Below, one piece after another: positions 35,080-44,957 of a DNA stretch of 64,000 nt (its first letter is position 1; every line of letters starts with the position of its first letter). The DNA comes from Delphinapterus leucas (lineage: Eukaryota; Chordata; Mammalia; Artiodactyla; Monodontidae), in the NCBI RefSeq assembly GCF_002288925.2, contig NW_022098004.1, positions 6,777,759 through 6,841,758 of the forward strand. The letters are read 5' to 3'. Made by a program: the position numbers and the translations under genes. The notes beneath the pieces are model-generated. The model was not told the DNA's origin and searched no databases. It saw only the letters and a list, made by a program, of their open reading frames with translations.

Positions 35080-35385
35080 CTGCCTCAGGGCCCCCACCCT
35101 TGCTTCCCTCTGCCTGGAAGGCTGTTCCCTCGTCCATCTCCCCTCGGGGCGGGTCATTCCCGGCTCCTTCTCCAGGTCAGCTCTGTGCTACCCTGGGCGG
35201 CGCTCCCTCCAGCCTGTGCTTCCTTTTAGCTGGATAGATACACCGCCTTGCGGAAAAGATCTGTGGGATTAGTCTAATGGTCGCCGCCTCCCTCAGGCTG
35301 TATGTGGTGGAGGACAGGGTTTACTGTATTCACTCCTGAGTCCCCAGTGTGCCTGGCACACAGTAGGTACTCAATACATTAAAAA
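35080..35385 (+). repeat. L2 LINE 3' fragment
   Basis: 'ctctgcctggaaggctgttc' to 'cacacagtaggtactcaata' is L2. Confidence 0.8.
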
Positions 35386-35394
35386 AGAAAAAAA

Positions 35395-35640
35395 AAAAAC
35401 CAGGCTTACTGAGATATATTTCACATACAATCCACCCAAGTAACGTGTACAATTCCATGTTTTTTTAGCATATTTACAGAGCCGTGCAGACATCACCAGA
35501 GTCAGTTTTAGAACATGTTCATCACCAAAATGAAACCTCTGCCCTTTAGCTGTCACCTCCCGGTCCCCTGACCCCTCGGCCCTAAGCAACCATTAGTTGA
35601 CTTTCTGCCTCCAGAGAGTTCCCTGCGCCGGACACTCGCT
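35395..35640 (-). repeat. L1 3' UTR fragment
   Basis: 'gatatatttcacatacaatc' with 'catcaccaaaatgaaacctc' is reverse-strand L1. Confidence 0.75.
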
Positions 35641-36155
35641 CAGACAACTGGAACGTTAGAGCATGTGGACCTTGGCTTCTTTCAGTTATCAGTTCTTTCA
35701 AGGTTCAGTGTATACATTTTTGCTCAATTAATGAATGAATGGGTGATTAAATGAATGAAAGGCTATGGGAAGCAAAGGAAATGTGCTCTCCTGGTGGGAT
35801 GATGGGCAGCGGGAGGACGGACCTGGGTCTGTTATGGGATCCACATCTAAGAAGGGACAGACTCTGAAGGAGACTATGGCCTGGCTGCCCCAGAGACACA
35901 CTTGCTTGTCTCAACATCAAGATTCCAGTCTCACTGTCCAACCCCTGACAGTGGATGTAGGTCAGATGCCCACTGCCCCTTGGTTCATCGGCAGAGCTCC
36001 TTTCCTGTCTTCACATCGGAGTTTTTCATTCATTCATTCGTTTATGCCACAGAAATGCATGGTTATGATCTATAAGTCTTTCTCTTGTAAATGAATATGT
36101 TTCTTTAAAAAAAAATCAAAATAGACAGATGCTTGCTTTCCAGGGTGACTTGAGG
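35641..36155. other. Unique sequence, nothing recognised
   Basis: No gene or clear repeat. Confidence 0.4.
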
Positions 36156-36329
36156 CCAGACCCTCAAACCTGGCAGCTCTGGACATCAGTTCTGCAGGAG
36201 GCCCCCCTCAGGGCGTCCAGCCTTTCCTGCGTGGGGTCCCTCATGGGGGGCTCTGAAACAGAGGGAAGGAGGCAGGGCACAACCTTTAAAAGAATAACAT
36301 AGCCCAAGGACGTGACATATTTGGTTCTA

Positions 36330-37260
36330 ATCAGTTTAGGTCCAAGATGGAGGTCCACTTCCAGTGGACCTTGAGCCTCATTATGCGCTCATTGTGACAC
36401 ATTAGCTAAATGACACACCCACAGGTGCCAAGACAGTTCCAAGGCTGACCGTAAAGGTCCACAAGTGGGCGATAGCCCAATTCCTGGAAATCTCCACCCT
36501 TTCCCCCAAAATAGCTGGAATACTCCTCCCACCCATTAGCCTATGAAATTACCCACCCCTATAAAAACTGACAATCCCATACCCTGGGACCACTCTCGCC
36601 TTATGAGATGGCCCACACTCTGTCAGTGGAGTGTGTTTCTCTCTAAATAAATGCACTTCTTATCTATCACTTTGTCTCTCACTGAATTCTTTCTGCGATG
36701 AGACATCAAGAACCTGAGCTTCATTAAGTCCTGAGACCAGGTGTGTGATCTCAGGTAAAAAAACGTGGGTTCAAGTCCCAATCTGAGGGGACTTCCCTGG
36801 TGGTCCAGGCAAGACCCAACATCCCCAATGCAGGGGGCCCGCGTTCGATCCCTGGTCAGAGAACTAGATCCCACATGCCGCAACGAAGAGTTCACACGCT
36901 GCAACTAAAGATCCCACATGCCGCAACGAAGAGTTCACACGCTGCAACTAAAGATCCCACATGCCGCAACAAAGACCCGACGCAGCCAAACAAATAAATA
37001 AATAAATATTAAAAAAAAAAAAAAGTCCCAATCTGAGATGCACGGTTTCAGCTCTGCGGTGGCCTTGAAACTGAGCAGCACCCTGTGGGGCTCTCCCAGG
37101 TACAAGCCCTATCTGTGTCCCCTGTTTCTTGTTTGTAGGAAGTGGACTTTATTCAGCCTCCTTGACCTTCTCTGAGTTCCAAAGGGCAGATCCAAACAGT
37201 TGCTAATCAGGGAAGGGAAGGAACACAGAAACAAGGGAGGAGCAGTCAAGAAACAATAGT
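36330..37260 (+). mobile_element. ERV1-class LTR sequence with a nested SINE
   Basis: Features of a retroviral LTR on the plus strand: 'acccctataaaaactgacaa' as a TATA-like block, 'ctctctaaataaatgcactt' as a poly-A signal region, then a U5-like 'tctgcgatgagacatcaaga'. No gag, pol or env sequence is seen, so it is a solo or fragmentary LTR. The family is not assigned and the borders are approximate. Confidence 0.6.
36788..37022 (+). mobile_element. CHR-type SINE inside the LTR
   Basis: Perfect 15-bp target duplication aagtcccaatctgag at 36773-36787 and 37023-37037. The body contains a perfect 43-bp tandem unit (36867-36909, 36910-36952) with a third partial copy. Confidence 0.96.
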
Positions 37261-37265
37261 GCAGG

Positions 37266-37446
37266 GGCTTCCCTGGTGGTGCAGTGGTTAGGAATCCCCC
37301 TGCCAATGCAGGGGACATGGGTTCGAGCCCTGGTCCGAGAAGATTCCACATACCATGGAGCTACTCTTCGCAGCTAGAGGAAGCCCACGCACAGCAACGA
37401 AGACCAAACACAGCCAAAAATAAATAAATAAATAAATAAATAAATT
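37266..37446 (+). mobile_element. CHR-type SINE, shortened
   Basis: Head 'ttccctggtggtgcagtggt', internal part mostly missing, (aaat)n tail. Target duplication not clear. Confidence 0.9.
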
Positions 37447-37485
37447 TAGGAAAAAAAACTTCTCCCCCCAGACCATATGGAATTT

Positions 37486-37674
37486 CGTTTTCTTTAATAT
37501 TTACTCATTTATTTGCCTGCACCGGCTCTTACTTGTGGCATGTGAGATCTTTAGTTGCGGCATGTGGGCTCTTATTTGCAGCTTGAGAGATCTAGTTCCC
37601 CGACCAGGGATCGAACCCGTGTCCCCTGCATTGGGAGCATGGAGTCTTAACCGCCTGAGTACCAGGCAAGTCCC
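37486..37674 (-). mobile_element. CHR-type SINE
   Basis: Reverse-strand copy with 'ccgaccagggatcgaacccg' (B-box complement) and head at about 37674. Confidence 0.9.
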
Positions 37675-37939
37675 AGGATTTCAGGGGTTTTGACCATGAG
37701 CCACCCGTTCTCCTTGCTTGGCCCTGCGCTAAACTTTTCTCTGCTCCAGACTCCACCGTTTGGGTTTGTTTGCCCTCACTGTACATCGGGCACGTGAACC
37801 TGTAACAGCCTCTCAATTCACACCATCTCAGTGAAAACCATTTATGGGTAAGTGCTGGCTCCAGTCCTGTCCCCTTGCCGCTCTCCCCACTTCCCACCGA
37901 GCTGCCACTGCCCCTGCTCCTGGTTTATGGAAATTCTGG

Positions 37940-38275
37940 AACCATGCTGTCCACACAAGAGCCACTGGCCACATATGGCTGCTACTGGGCACTTGAACAT
38001 GATTGGTCCTGGAAGGGCAAATTACACACTGGGTTTCAAAGACTTTGTATTAAAAAAAAAAAAAAAAAAGAATGTAAAATATCTCAACAATTTTTTTCCA
38101 ATAATTTTTATATTGATTGCAGGTTGAAATGTTTGGGCATGTTAGGGTAAGAGATATATGTTATTAAAATGAATGTGGCCTGTGTTTCCTTTAACTTTTA
38201 AAAATGTGTCTACGAGAACACTTTACATGTGTGGCTTGTGTTCTATTTCTCTAGGACACCACTAGTCTTGAACAG
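37940..38275. repeat. Interspersed DNA-transposon-like repeat, family not named
   Basis: 'acatatggctgctactgggc' to 'tctatttctctaggacacca' is a familiar mammalian AT-rich element, here with an A run at 38051-38069. I cannot name it with certainty. Confidence 0.5.
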
Positions 38276-38330
38276 CCGTCCACCAGGGGACACAGCCCCC
38301 AACCCCGTGGCCATGGTGGACACCGCCGGA

Positions 38331-38944
38331 ACTCCAGGCCTGTGAGGGGCTTAAGATGCATAGCTGCTATCCACAAAAAAACCCACCCCGGCAAATCCCC
38401 TGTAGCCGGTGGGTGGGGGAAGCCCCAGACAGGAGCTGCTGTTGAGACCAAGCAGGACCCTGTGGGGCTCCTGGACACAGAAGCCTTTCTGTGTCCCCTG
38501 TTTCTTGTTTGTAGGTCAAGGGATACACATAACAACATCTTTGAGCTCTTACAGAACTAAAGCCCCTAACAAATGGAAGATGCTAGCATTCTTCATTCCA
38601 GAGAAGATCACAGTTTGATAACCTCGAGAAGCTCATCAAGAGACCATTTGAGGCCAGATCAAAGGAACCAGAAAAGCTCATCGGGAGCTTTTCTGAGACC
38701 AGATTAAAGGAGCGCAGGCCCTGCACACACCTTGATCCTTATCAGCAACTCTGCCCTTGAACCACTGCTCTAAAACTCCTCACCAAATCCTCCTGGGTTG
38801 GGACACACAGTTTTTCAGGGCACGAGCTCACTGTATCCCCCTTTGCCTGGCAAAGCAATAAAGCTCTTCTTTTCTACTTCATCCAAAACCGCCTCTGAGA
38901 TTCGATTCGGCACCGGCTGCACAGAGGCCAAGTTTTCGGCAACA
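38331..38944 (+). mobile_element. ERV1-class LTR
   Basis: The right part is clearly LTR: 'gcaaagcaataaagctcttc' gives the poly-A signal and R/U5, then 'ttcgattcggcaccggctgc', ending in 'tcggcaaca'. No viral gene is attached. A 10-bp repeat ctgtgagggg lies at both borders (38340 and 38945). A 36-bp block is shared with the LTR sequence at about 37.1 kb. Confidence 0.65.
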
Positions 38945-38955
38945 CTGTGAGGGGT

Positions 38956-39532
38956 AAGTTGTGCCCAGCAAGCTGCTAAGATTCCAGAACCCCATTACTT
39001 GAACCTCCCTTCCCACTGGATCTGACAGCCCCTTCCCCTCCCTGGCAAATCAGAGAGGAGGCGCCGCCCGGTGTTTTAGGGGCGTTCAGATCCTCGTCCC
39101 TACCTTTACGTCAGAGGAAAAACAGCCAGGACGTCTGTCACCAGGAGCTTGGTGGAGACCTTCCAGCCCGTCCTCGGCCTCCTGCTTCTTTGATGACCAC
39201 AAGTGCTCTGGGGAAGGTTTCATTTCTAGAGGTGACTCTGAAAGGCAGGTTTCAATACACTGATCAGGGAGCAGGTGGATTTCATCTCCCTGACAAATCT
39301 GGGAGAGGCTAGCCCAGGCTTGCCTTATTCAGCATTACCGTGGAACAGGAGGGAAAGTCAGCCTTAAGGTTTTCAAGGCCGCATCCAAGTCTGGATAGAG
39401 TACACTGAAAAATAAAGCCAAGTCACCTATCCTGCCATGTACAGCTGTGCAGGTTGGGCACTGTACAAGGGTGCCGCATTTAGAAGTTTGTATGTTTGTT
39501 ACATAAACTTGAATATTTACTATGACAAATTT
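38956..39532. other. Unique sequence, nothing recognised
   Basis: No gene or clear repeat. Confidence 0.4.
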
Positions 39533-39546
39533 CCAGCAGGTGGCAG
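39533..39546 (+). promoter_or_regulatory. CTCF-like site
   Basis: ccagcaggtggcag fits the CTCF core at every position and is followed by tagag. The strand is the same as at 29.9 kb. Confidence 0.5.
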
Positions 39547-39840
39547 TAGAGTGTTTTGAGGAGGCGACACAACCACTCACCAAGAGGCTTCACAAGGACG
39601 GACAAGTATGGCTCTGATAGGAGATGTCATGGTGGCATTGGCACCCCTTATGCTCTCCAGCCCAGACTCAGCAGAGAGGAGAAGCAGCCACCTCGTCATT
39701 TAAAAAATTCTGTTTTGATGCCACTTAAGAAAAAACGGATGCAAAATTCAAATTAAACAAACCACTTTAAAGTGGCATTTCGAACATTCACAATGTTGCA
39801 CAGTCACCACCTCTATCTAGCTCCAAAAATTTTTCATCAC

Positions 39841-40306
39841 TGTCGGGCTGCACCCCGCAGGCCTATAAGGCCTGCACTTGCCCAGCTTTAAGATGGAAGA
39901 AAGAGCCCAGAGTCGGCAACAGAGACATCAGAGGTTTAATGGATGGGGGAGCTTACACGTCTGAAGCAAGGTCCTGGAGCAACGTCCCACCGAGCAACAC
40001 CCCACCGTGTGTGGCTCCTGGTGGGTAGGACATGGTGGCAGGCTTTGCTCCTGAGGGCCAGGGGAGGTTACCAGTTATACGGGAAATGACCTCAGGTGGG
40101 CTCATTAGTTGCCAGGGAAACCAGCAGAGGGACAGGAGTCGAGGCCCCTCACCGGCCCTTTGATAAGAACAATCACTAGCTGGGGCCCCCCGGGGCAAGT
40201 ACACACAGGAAGGTCAGTCAGGTGAGTAGGGTGTAGGGGAAGCAGGCCCTGGTCAGGCAGAGGTTGGAAGAGAGCAACAGAACAGCCACCTTGAGTGGTC
40301 TGACCA
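39841..40306 (-). mobile_element. Solo ERV-type LTR inside L1
   Basis: Bounded by tg at 39841 and ca at 40306. On the minus strand it carries an ATTAAA poly-A signal ('tccattaaacctctgatgtc') followed by a U5-like end 'gcagcccgaca'. The interrupted L1 text rejoins at about 40310. No internal viral genes. Target duplication not clean. Confidence 0.6.
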
Positions 40307-40638
40307 TAAACTCAACCCCAAATAAAACCCCATAGCCATGAAGCAGTCACTCCCCAGCCACTGGTAAACACCAATCTGCTTTCTCCCTATACAGGTTTGC
40401 CTATTCTATTATTTCATATAAATGGACTCATACAGTATGTGGTCTTTTGTGTCTGGCTTATTTAACTTAGCGTAAGCTTCTGAAGATTCATCCATGTTGG
40501 AGCATGTATCAGTGCTTCATTCCTTTTCATGGATGGATAAGAGTCCATTGTCTATATATACCATGTTTATTTATCTGTTTATCTATGGATGGGCATTTGG
40601 ATTGTTTCCACCTGCTGCCACTTTTATAAAGTTGATGT

Positions 40639-40760
40639 GGGGCTTTCTCTGGTGGTCCAGTGGTTAAGACTCCACGCGTCCAATGCAGAGGGCGTGGGTT
40701 TGATCCCTACTCAGGGGAACTAAGATCCCACATGCTGTGTGGCCAAAAAAAAAAAAAAAA
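40639..40760 (+). mobile_element. Short CHR-1-like SINE
   Basis: Head 'tctctggtggtccagtggtt' and an 18-base A tail. Partial target duplication aagttga on both sides. Confidence 0.92.
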
Positions 40761-40845
40761 AAGTTGACATGTAATGAACACAGTAAATTACACGAATCGC
40801 ACCCCAGAAGATTCCCTCCTACCTTCCTCATCAATAACAACCCCT

Positions 40846-41052
40846 GGGCTTCCCTGGTGGCGCAGTGGTTGAGAGTCCGCCTGCCGATGCAGGGGACGCG
40901 GGTTCGTGCCCCGGTCCGGGAGGATCCCACATGCCGCGGAGCGGCTGGACCCGTGAGCCATGGCCGCTGAGCCTGCGCGTCCGGAGCCTGTTGCTCCGCA
41001 ACGGGAGAGGCCACAACGGTGAGAGCCCCGCGTACCGCAAAAAAAAAAAAAA
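40846..41052 (+). mobile_element. CHR-type SINE, short deletion form
   Basis: Very well preserved. 13-bp perfect target duplication aataacaacccct at 40833-40845 and 41053-41065. Confidence 0.96.
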
Positions 41053-41605
41053 AATAACAACCCCTACCTTGCAGAGATAACCACTACTGTGACCTCTATA
41101 ACCACAGATAACTTGTGCTTCTTCATGAACTTTATACAAATGGAATCACACAGCAAACCCTCATTTGTGTCTGGCTCCTTTCACACAGCATAACGTCTGT
41201 CCAATTCGTTCACGCCATTGTGTGTATCCGTTGTATCTTTTTCTCTTTTTCTGCAGAATCCTCTCATATGGACATGTCACCATGTATTTATTCTTCCTCC
41301 TGTTGATGGAGGCATTTGCGTCGTCCGCTGTATGTCTGTTCCACAGTTAGTTTATTCATTCTCCTGTTAGTGGACATTTGGGCTGTTTCCACTTTGGGCT
41401 ATTATGAATAACACTGCTATAAACATTCTTGTTTGTGTCTCCGGTGGACACATGAGCTCAGCTCTCTCAGGCGTCTACCCAGGAGCAGAGCTGCATGGTC
41501 ACGGGGCCAGCAGACGTTTAGCTTTAGTAGATATGCTTCCCAAAGCGGCAGAACCAATTTCTACTCCTGCCAGCAAAGTCTCAGAGCTTCTGTCAGCCGC
41601 CACTC

Positions 41606-42149
41606 CCACCTCTGAAAATGGGTGCAAGCTGATTCTGGGGGCCCCTGTCGCACAGTTCTTCCAGCTCGGCTGGGAGGCACTTGTGTTGCTGAGGTTGGGA
41701 CAGGAATACCCGGTGACCTGGTATCCTTGGGAGGGATTTCCCAGCCTGTCGTGGAGATGCTCCCCTCCATCCTGTCCCTCTGTCCCCTGGCACAGTCAGT
41801 CACTGTCTTAGTTTGGGCTTCCCCAGAAGCAGGCTCTGCGATAACTATTCCAGCAAAGGTAGCCTATTTGGGAAGTGGTCCCAGGAACCATGAATGAGAC
41901 CATGGGAAAGTGAGGGGAGAAGAGCAGGAAGTCCTAACAAGCAAGTCAGCCCAGGGGGCAGCTGGAGATTAATCCCAGGGAAGGACTCCAGGAATCAAGG
42001 AAGAAAAGGAGCCTTGGAGGTCTCCGCCCCCACCAGGAGCCAGAGAGCAGGGGCATTTACACACCAGCTCCCCCTGCCACGAGGGCTGCTGCCAGGCAGA
42101 GGTGCAATTCTGGGCCTCACAGAGCCTCAGGGAATAAGCCAAGAAACCG
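41606..42149. other. Unique sequence, nothing named
   Basis: 'gtcttagtttgggcttcccc' at 41808 may begin an old LTR or DNA element. No gene. Confidence 0.4.
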
Positions 42150-42320
42150 AACTTCACCCTTCACTCCTTGCTGGCCCTCCTTCCATACCTATCACCATGT
42201 TCTACAGTTTTACTCCTAAGCTTCTCTTGAATTTGTTTCTCCACGTGGTCCAAGCCACAGCCTCAGCCCCGTCCACTCACCAGTCAGCAGTGGAGAGATC
42301 TTCCCATAATGCCTGGGTCA
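42150..42320 (+). repeat. L2-like fragment
   Basis: Diverged 'ccaagccacagcctcagccc'-type L2 text. Weak. Confidence 0.4.
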
Positions 42321-42515
42321 TAAGGTTGCTTTGATCCCCAGCTCCCTGCGTGGCCTTGACCAAGAGACCCAGCCTGTTCTGGCCTCCACTTCCCCATCAG
42401 TCAAGAGGGATCATGTTAGCACCTGCCTCATAGGCCTGCCAGGAGGAGTAAATGAGTTCAGACCTATAAAACCCTGTTACCATGCCTGGCGTGTAGTAGG
42501 TGCTGTATACATGCT
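42321..42515 (+). repeat. MIR SINE
   Basis: 'gcctcataggcctgccagga' with 'ctggcgtgtagtaggtgctg' is MIR. Confidence 0.7.
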
Positions 42516-42634
42516 TTGTCAGCAAATGGATAAGATAACTGCAACGTCCTTACAATCGTTCATAGCCCTTGGGGTAAATCCCAGACTTCGATCAATAAAT
42601 ATGACTAACGAGACACTGGCTGGTCTCACCCCAC

Positions 42635-43135
42635 ACCTTCCCCCCCGTGATATGCTGAGTGGTGGCCCCAGAAGGTACCTTCACCTGGAACCAGTGACCA
42701 GGAACTTATATGGAAAAAGAGTCTTCTTCGTAGATCCCGTAATCATGCTAAGGATCTGGTCATGAGATCATCCTGGATCATCCAGGTGGGCCCTAAATCC
42801 AACGTCAAATGTCCTTACAATAGAAAGACAGAGGGAAATGTGAGCTGGAGAAGAGGAGGAACCACATGAAACAGAGGCAGAGATGGGAGAGATGCAGCCG
42901 CCAGTCAGGAACGCCAGTAGCCACCAGAAGCCGGAAGGGAGAAGGAAATGTTTCTCCTCTACAGTCTTCAGAGGGAGCAGTGGAAGCGTGAAGTCCTAAC
43001 CACTGGACCACCAGGGAATTCCCCCTGCCGACATCTCGATTTTGGACTTCTGGTCTCCAGAAACAATACATTTCTGTGTTTTCAGCCACCGGGTTTGTGG
43101 TACTTTTTGTGGCAGCCCTGGAAAACGGATGCAGT
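42635..43135 (+). mobile_element. MLT1-type LTR with an embedded SINE scrap
   Basis: 'tttggacttctggtctccag' and 'ttttcagccaccgggtttgt' close the LTR. At 42985-43024 a 40-bp reverse-strand CHR SINE head ('accactggaccaccaggga') interrupts it without a tail. Confidence 0.75.
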
Positions 43136-43136
43136 C

Positions 43137-43620
43137 TGTGTTTTAGGGCTGCTGTGAAAAAGCACCACAAACTGGGGGGCTTAAAATAACAGAAGTGTAT
43201 TCTTTCACAGTTCTGGGGGCCAGAAAACCAAATTCAAGGTGTTGGCAGGGTTGGTTTTTTCTGAGGGCTGTGAGGAAGAGTCTGTTCCCAGCCTCTCTCC
43301 CGGCTTCTGGTGGCTTACTGGCCATCTTTGGTGTGTAAGAGGCATCATTCTCGTCTCTGCCCTCATCTTCACATGGCCTTCTGCCTGTGTGCCTGTCTCT
43401 TCAGATCAATTTCCTGCTGTGCATGTCTGCTTCTGTGACCAAATTTCCCCTTTTTACAAGGACACCAGCCATACTGGATTAGGGCCCACTCTAATGACCT
43501 CATTTTAACTTGAATACTCTGTAAAGACTTTATTTCCAAATAAGGCCACACTCTCAGGTACTAAGAACTTCAACATCTCTCTTTTAAGAGACACAATTCA
43601 ACTCCAATGATAACAGCCAC
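43137..43620 (-). mobile_element. MLT1-type LTR, reverse orientation
   Basis: 'agggctgctgtgaaaaagca', 'tggattagggcccactctaa' and 'gacacaattcaactccaatg' lie in reverse LTR order, tail to tail with the previous LTR. Confidence 0.85.
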
Positions 43621-43829
43621 TGCCCCGCCCCCATGCCCACCATGCTTTCCATCTGCAGGTCCCAACACAGATCCCGCTCCGGTCTGTCGCCACGTCTTTG
43701 CACACCCCCCTTTTCTCTCTGATGATGTGACGAATGTCCTCATTCTTCACTGTCAACAATACCACCTCCTCCAGGAAGCGCCGCCCCCCCGCCCCGACTT
43801 CCAAAGCCTGGGTTAGCTGCCACCCTCCA

Positions 43830-44035
43830 TGCCCACCATAGCTTCCTGTCATAGCATCTGTCACACAATATCAACCTACACAATAACTGATTGCCAGCAT
43901 GTGCCAGGTCACTGGGGCCCTGGAGGGCGAGGGCCATGTCTCCTGCTTCTTCTAGCATGTTTTCTAGAACGTGCTAGCACCTGCTAGAAACAGGTGTTCA
44001 ATAAGGACTAGCTGAATGCATGAATGAATGAGGCC
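43830..44035 (+). repeat. L2 LINE 3' end
   Basis: 'gagggcgagggccatgtctc' with 'gtgttcaataaggactagct' is L2. A local run of ctagaa/ttctag inversions lies at 43948-43990. Confidence 0.6.
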
Positions 44036-44409
44036 AGGCCCTTTTCCAAGGCTCTCTGACCCCTTTCCCGGCTGGCCTTTAGAGAAACTTCTAGCAGTCT
44101 GTCAGACACAAATGACAACCAGGTTCCCACGTGGTACAACTCCAGGGAGTACCATTCACACTGTAGTCTAAGTGACGGGAGGACAGCTCATTCTAAAGTA
44201 GGCACTGTTTGAGTGTGGCAACCTGGAGAATTGCATCAGGCTGGCCTGCGGACCACAGAGCTCAGATCCCACTAACCCAGTGGCCACTCTCTTGGGAGTG
44301 CTTCTCCCTGCCCCCATTTCAGGATCTACCCTGAAATTTCCTGATGAACTTCCCTCCCCAGCTCAAGGAACTAGCGCTCCACTGGGTTCTCGCTGGGCCC
44401 CTCACCATC

Positions 44410-44456
44410 AGCTGTGGGGGGAGGGGGGGAGGGGGGAAGAGGGGGAGAGGGGGGAG
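44410..44456. repeat. G-rich purine tract
   Basis: Runs of 4-7 G separated by A or GA on the plus strand; strong G-quadruplex potential. Confidence 0.85.
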
Positions 44457-44609
44457 TTGCACGTGTGTTACGGGAGGAACAGGTAGGGTCCTGGCCTGAA
44501 ACAGAAGACCCACTCTGGTGGGTTCTGTAAAGTCAGTGAGGAAGGTCTAGCTCTGGAGGGGCGGTGCTGGCTAGGTAATTGACAAGGGACGCTGAGGTCC
44601 CGGAACATA

Positions 44610-44624
44610 CACCAGGGGGCTCTT
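44610..44624 (+). promoter_or_regulatory. CTCF-like site
   Basis: caccagggggctct matches the CTCF core. It lies 1.6 kb beyond the CMIP poly-A signal. Confidence 0.35.
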
Positions 44625-44713
44625 ACCACGTGCAAGTCGGCAGGGTGAGTGGAAGACGCGGTGTAACTCAGTTTCTGTAGGAGGAGGGCAAGTTGGTGAC
44701 CTTCTGGTCCAGA

Positions 44714-44845
44714 GGGTGGGCGGGGTTAAGGAAAGTGAGGCACGTGGGTGGGCGGGGTTAAAGGGACGTGAGGCACGTGGGTGGGCGGGGTTAAGGGACG
44801 TGAGGCATGTGGTGGGCGGGGCAAAGAAATGTGAGGCACCTGAAG
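44714..44845. repeat. Minisatellite of GC-box plus E-box units
   Basis: About four units of 33-36 bp, each with ggtgggcggggttaa then gaggcacgtg. Each unit therefore offers an Sp/KLF GC box, and the first two a CACGTG E-box. Confidence 0.9.
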
Positions 44846-44931
44846 CTGGCAGCCCGCAGGTCCTTCCAGGCCAAGGCTGAGGGTGGGGGTGAGGGTTGTG
44901 CTCAGAGCTGGAATCGTGGAGGGCGGCTGCC

Positions 44932-44956
44932 GGGGGGGGGGGGGGGGGGGGGGGGG
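44932..44956. repeat. Run of 25 G
   Basis: Uninterrupted guanine run after 'ggcggctgcc'. It may be polymorphic, or a sequencing length artefact. Confidence 0.9.
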
Positions 44957-44957
44957 T

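Larger units (their letters stand above)
39765..41605 (-). mobile_element. L1 3' region split by an LTR and two SINEs
   Basis: Pieces 'ctagctccaaaaatttttca', 'gtctggcttatttaacttag' and 'tgggctattatgaataacac' run in reverse L1 order. Interruptions are an LTR at 39841-40306 and SINEs at 40639 and 40846. A second, partly repeated segment from about 41060 suggests two L1 copies. Confidence 0.75.

Noticed and set aside
36330..40306. Intact endogenous provirus
   Set aside because: Only LTR-type sequences are seen. No gag, pol or env reading frame or conserved motif lies between them; the interval is filled by SINEs, a DNA element and L1.
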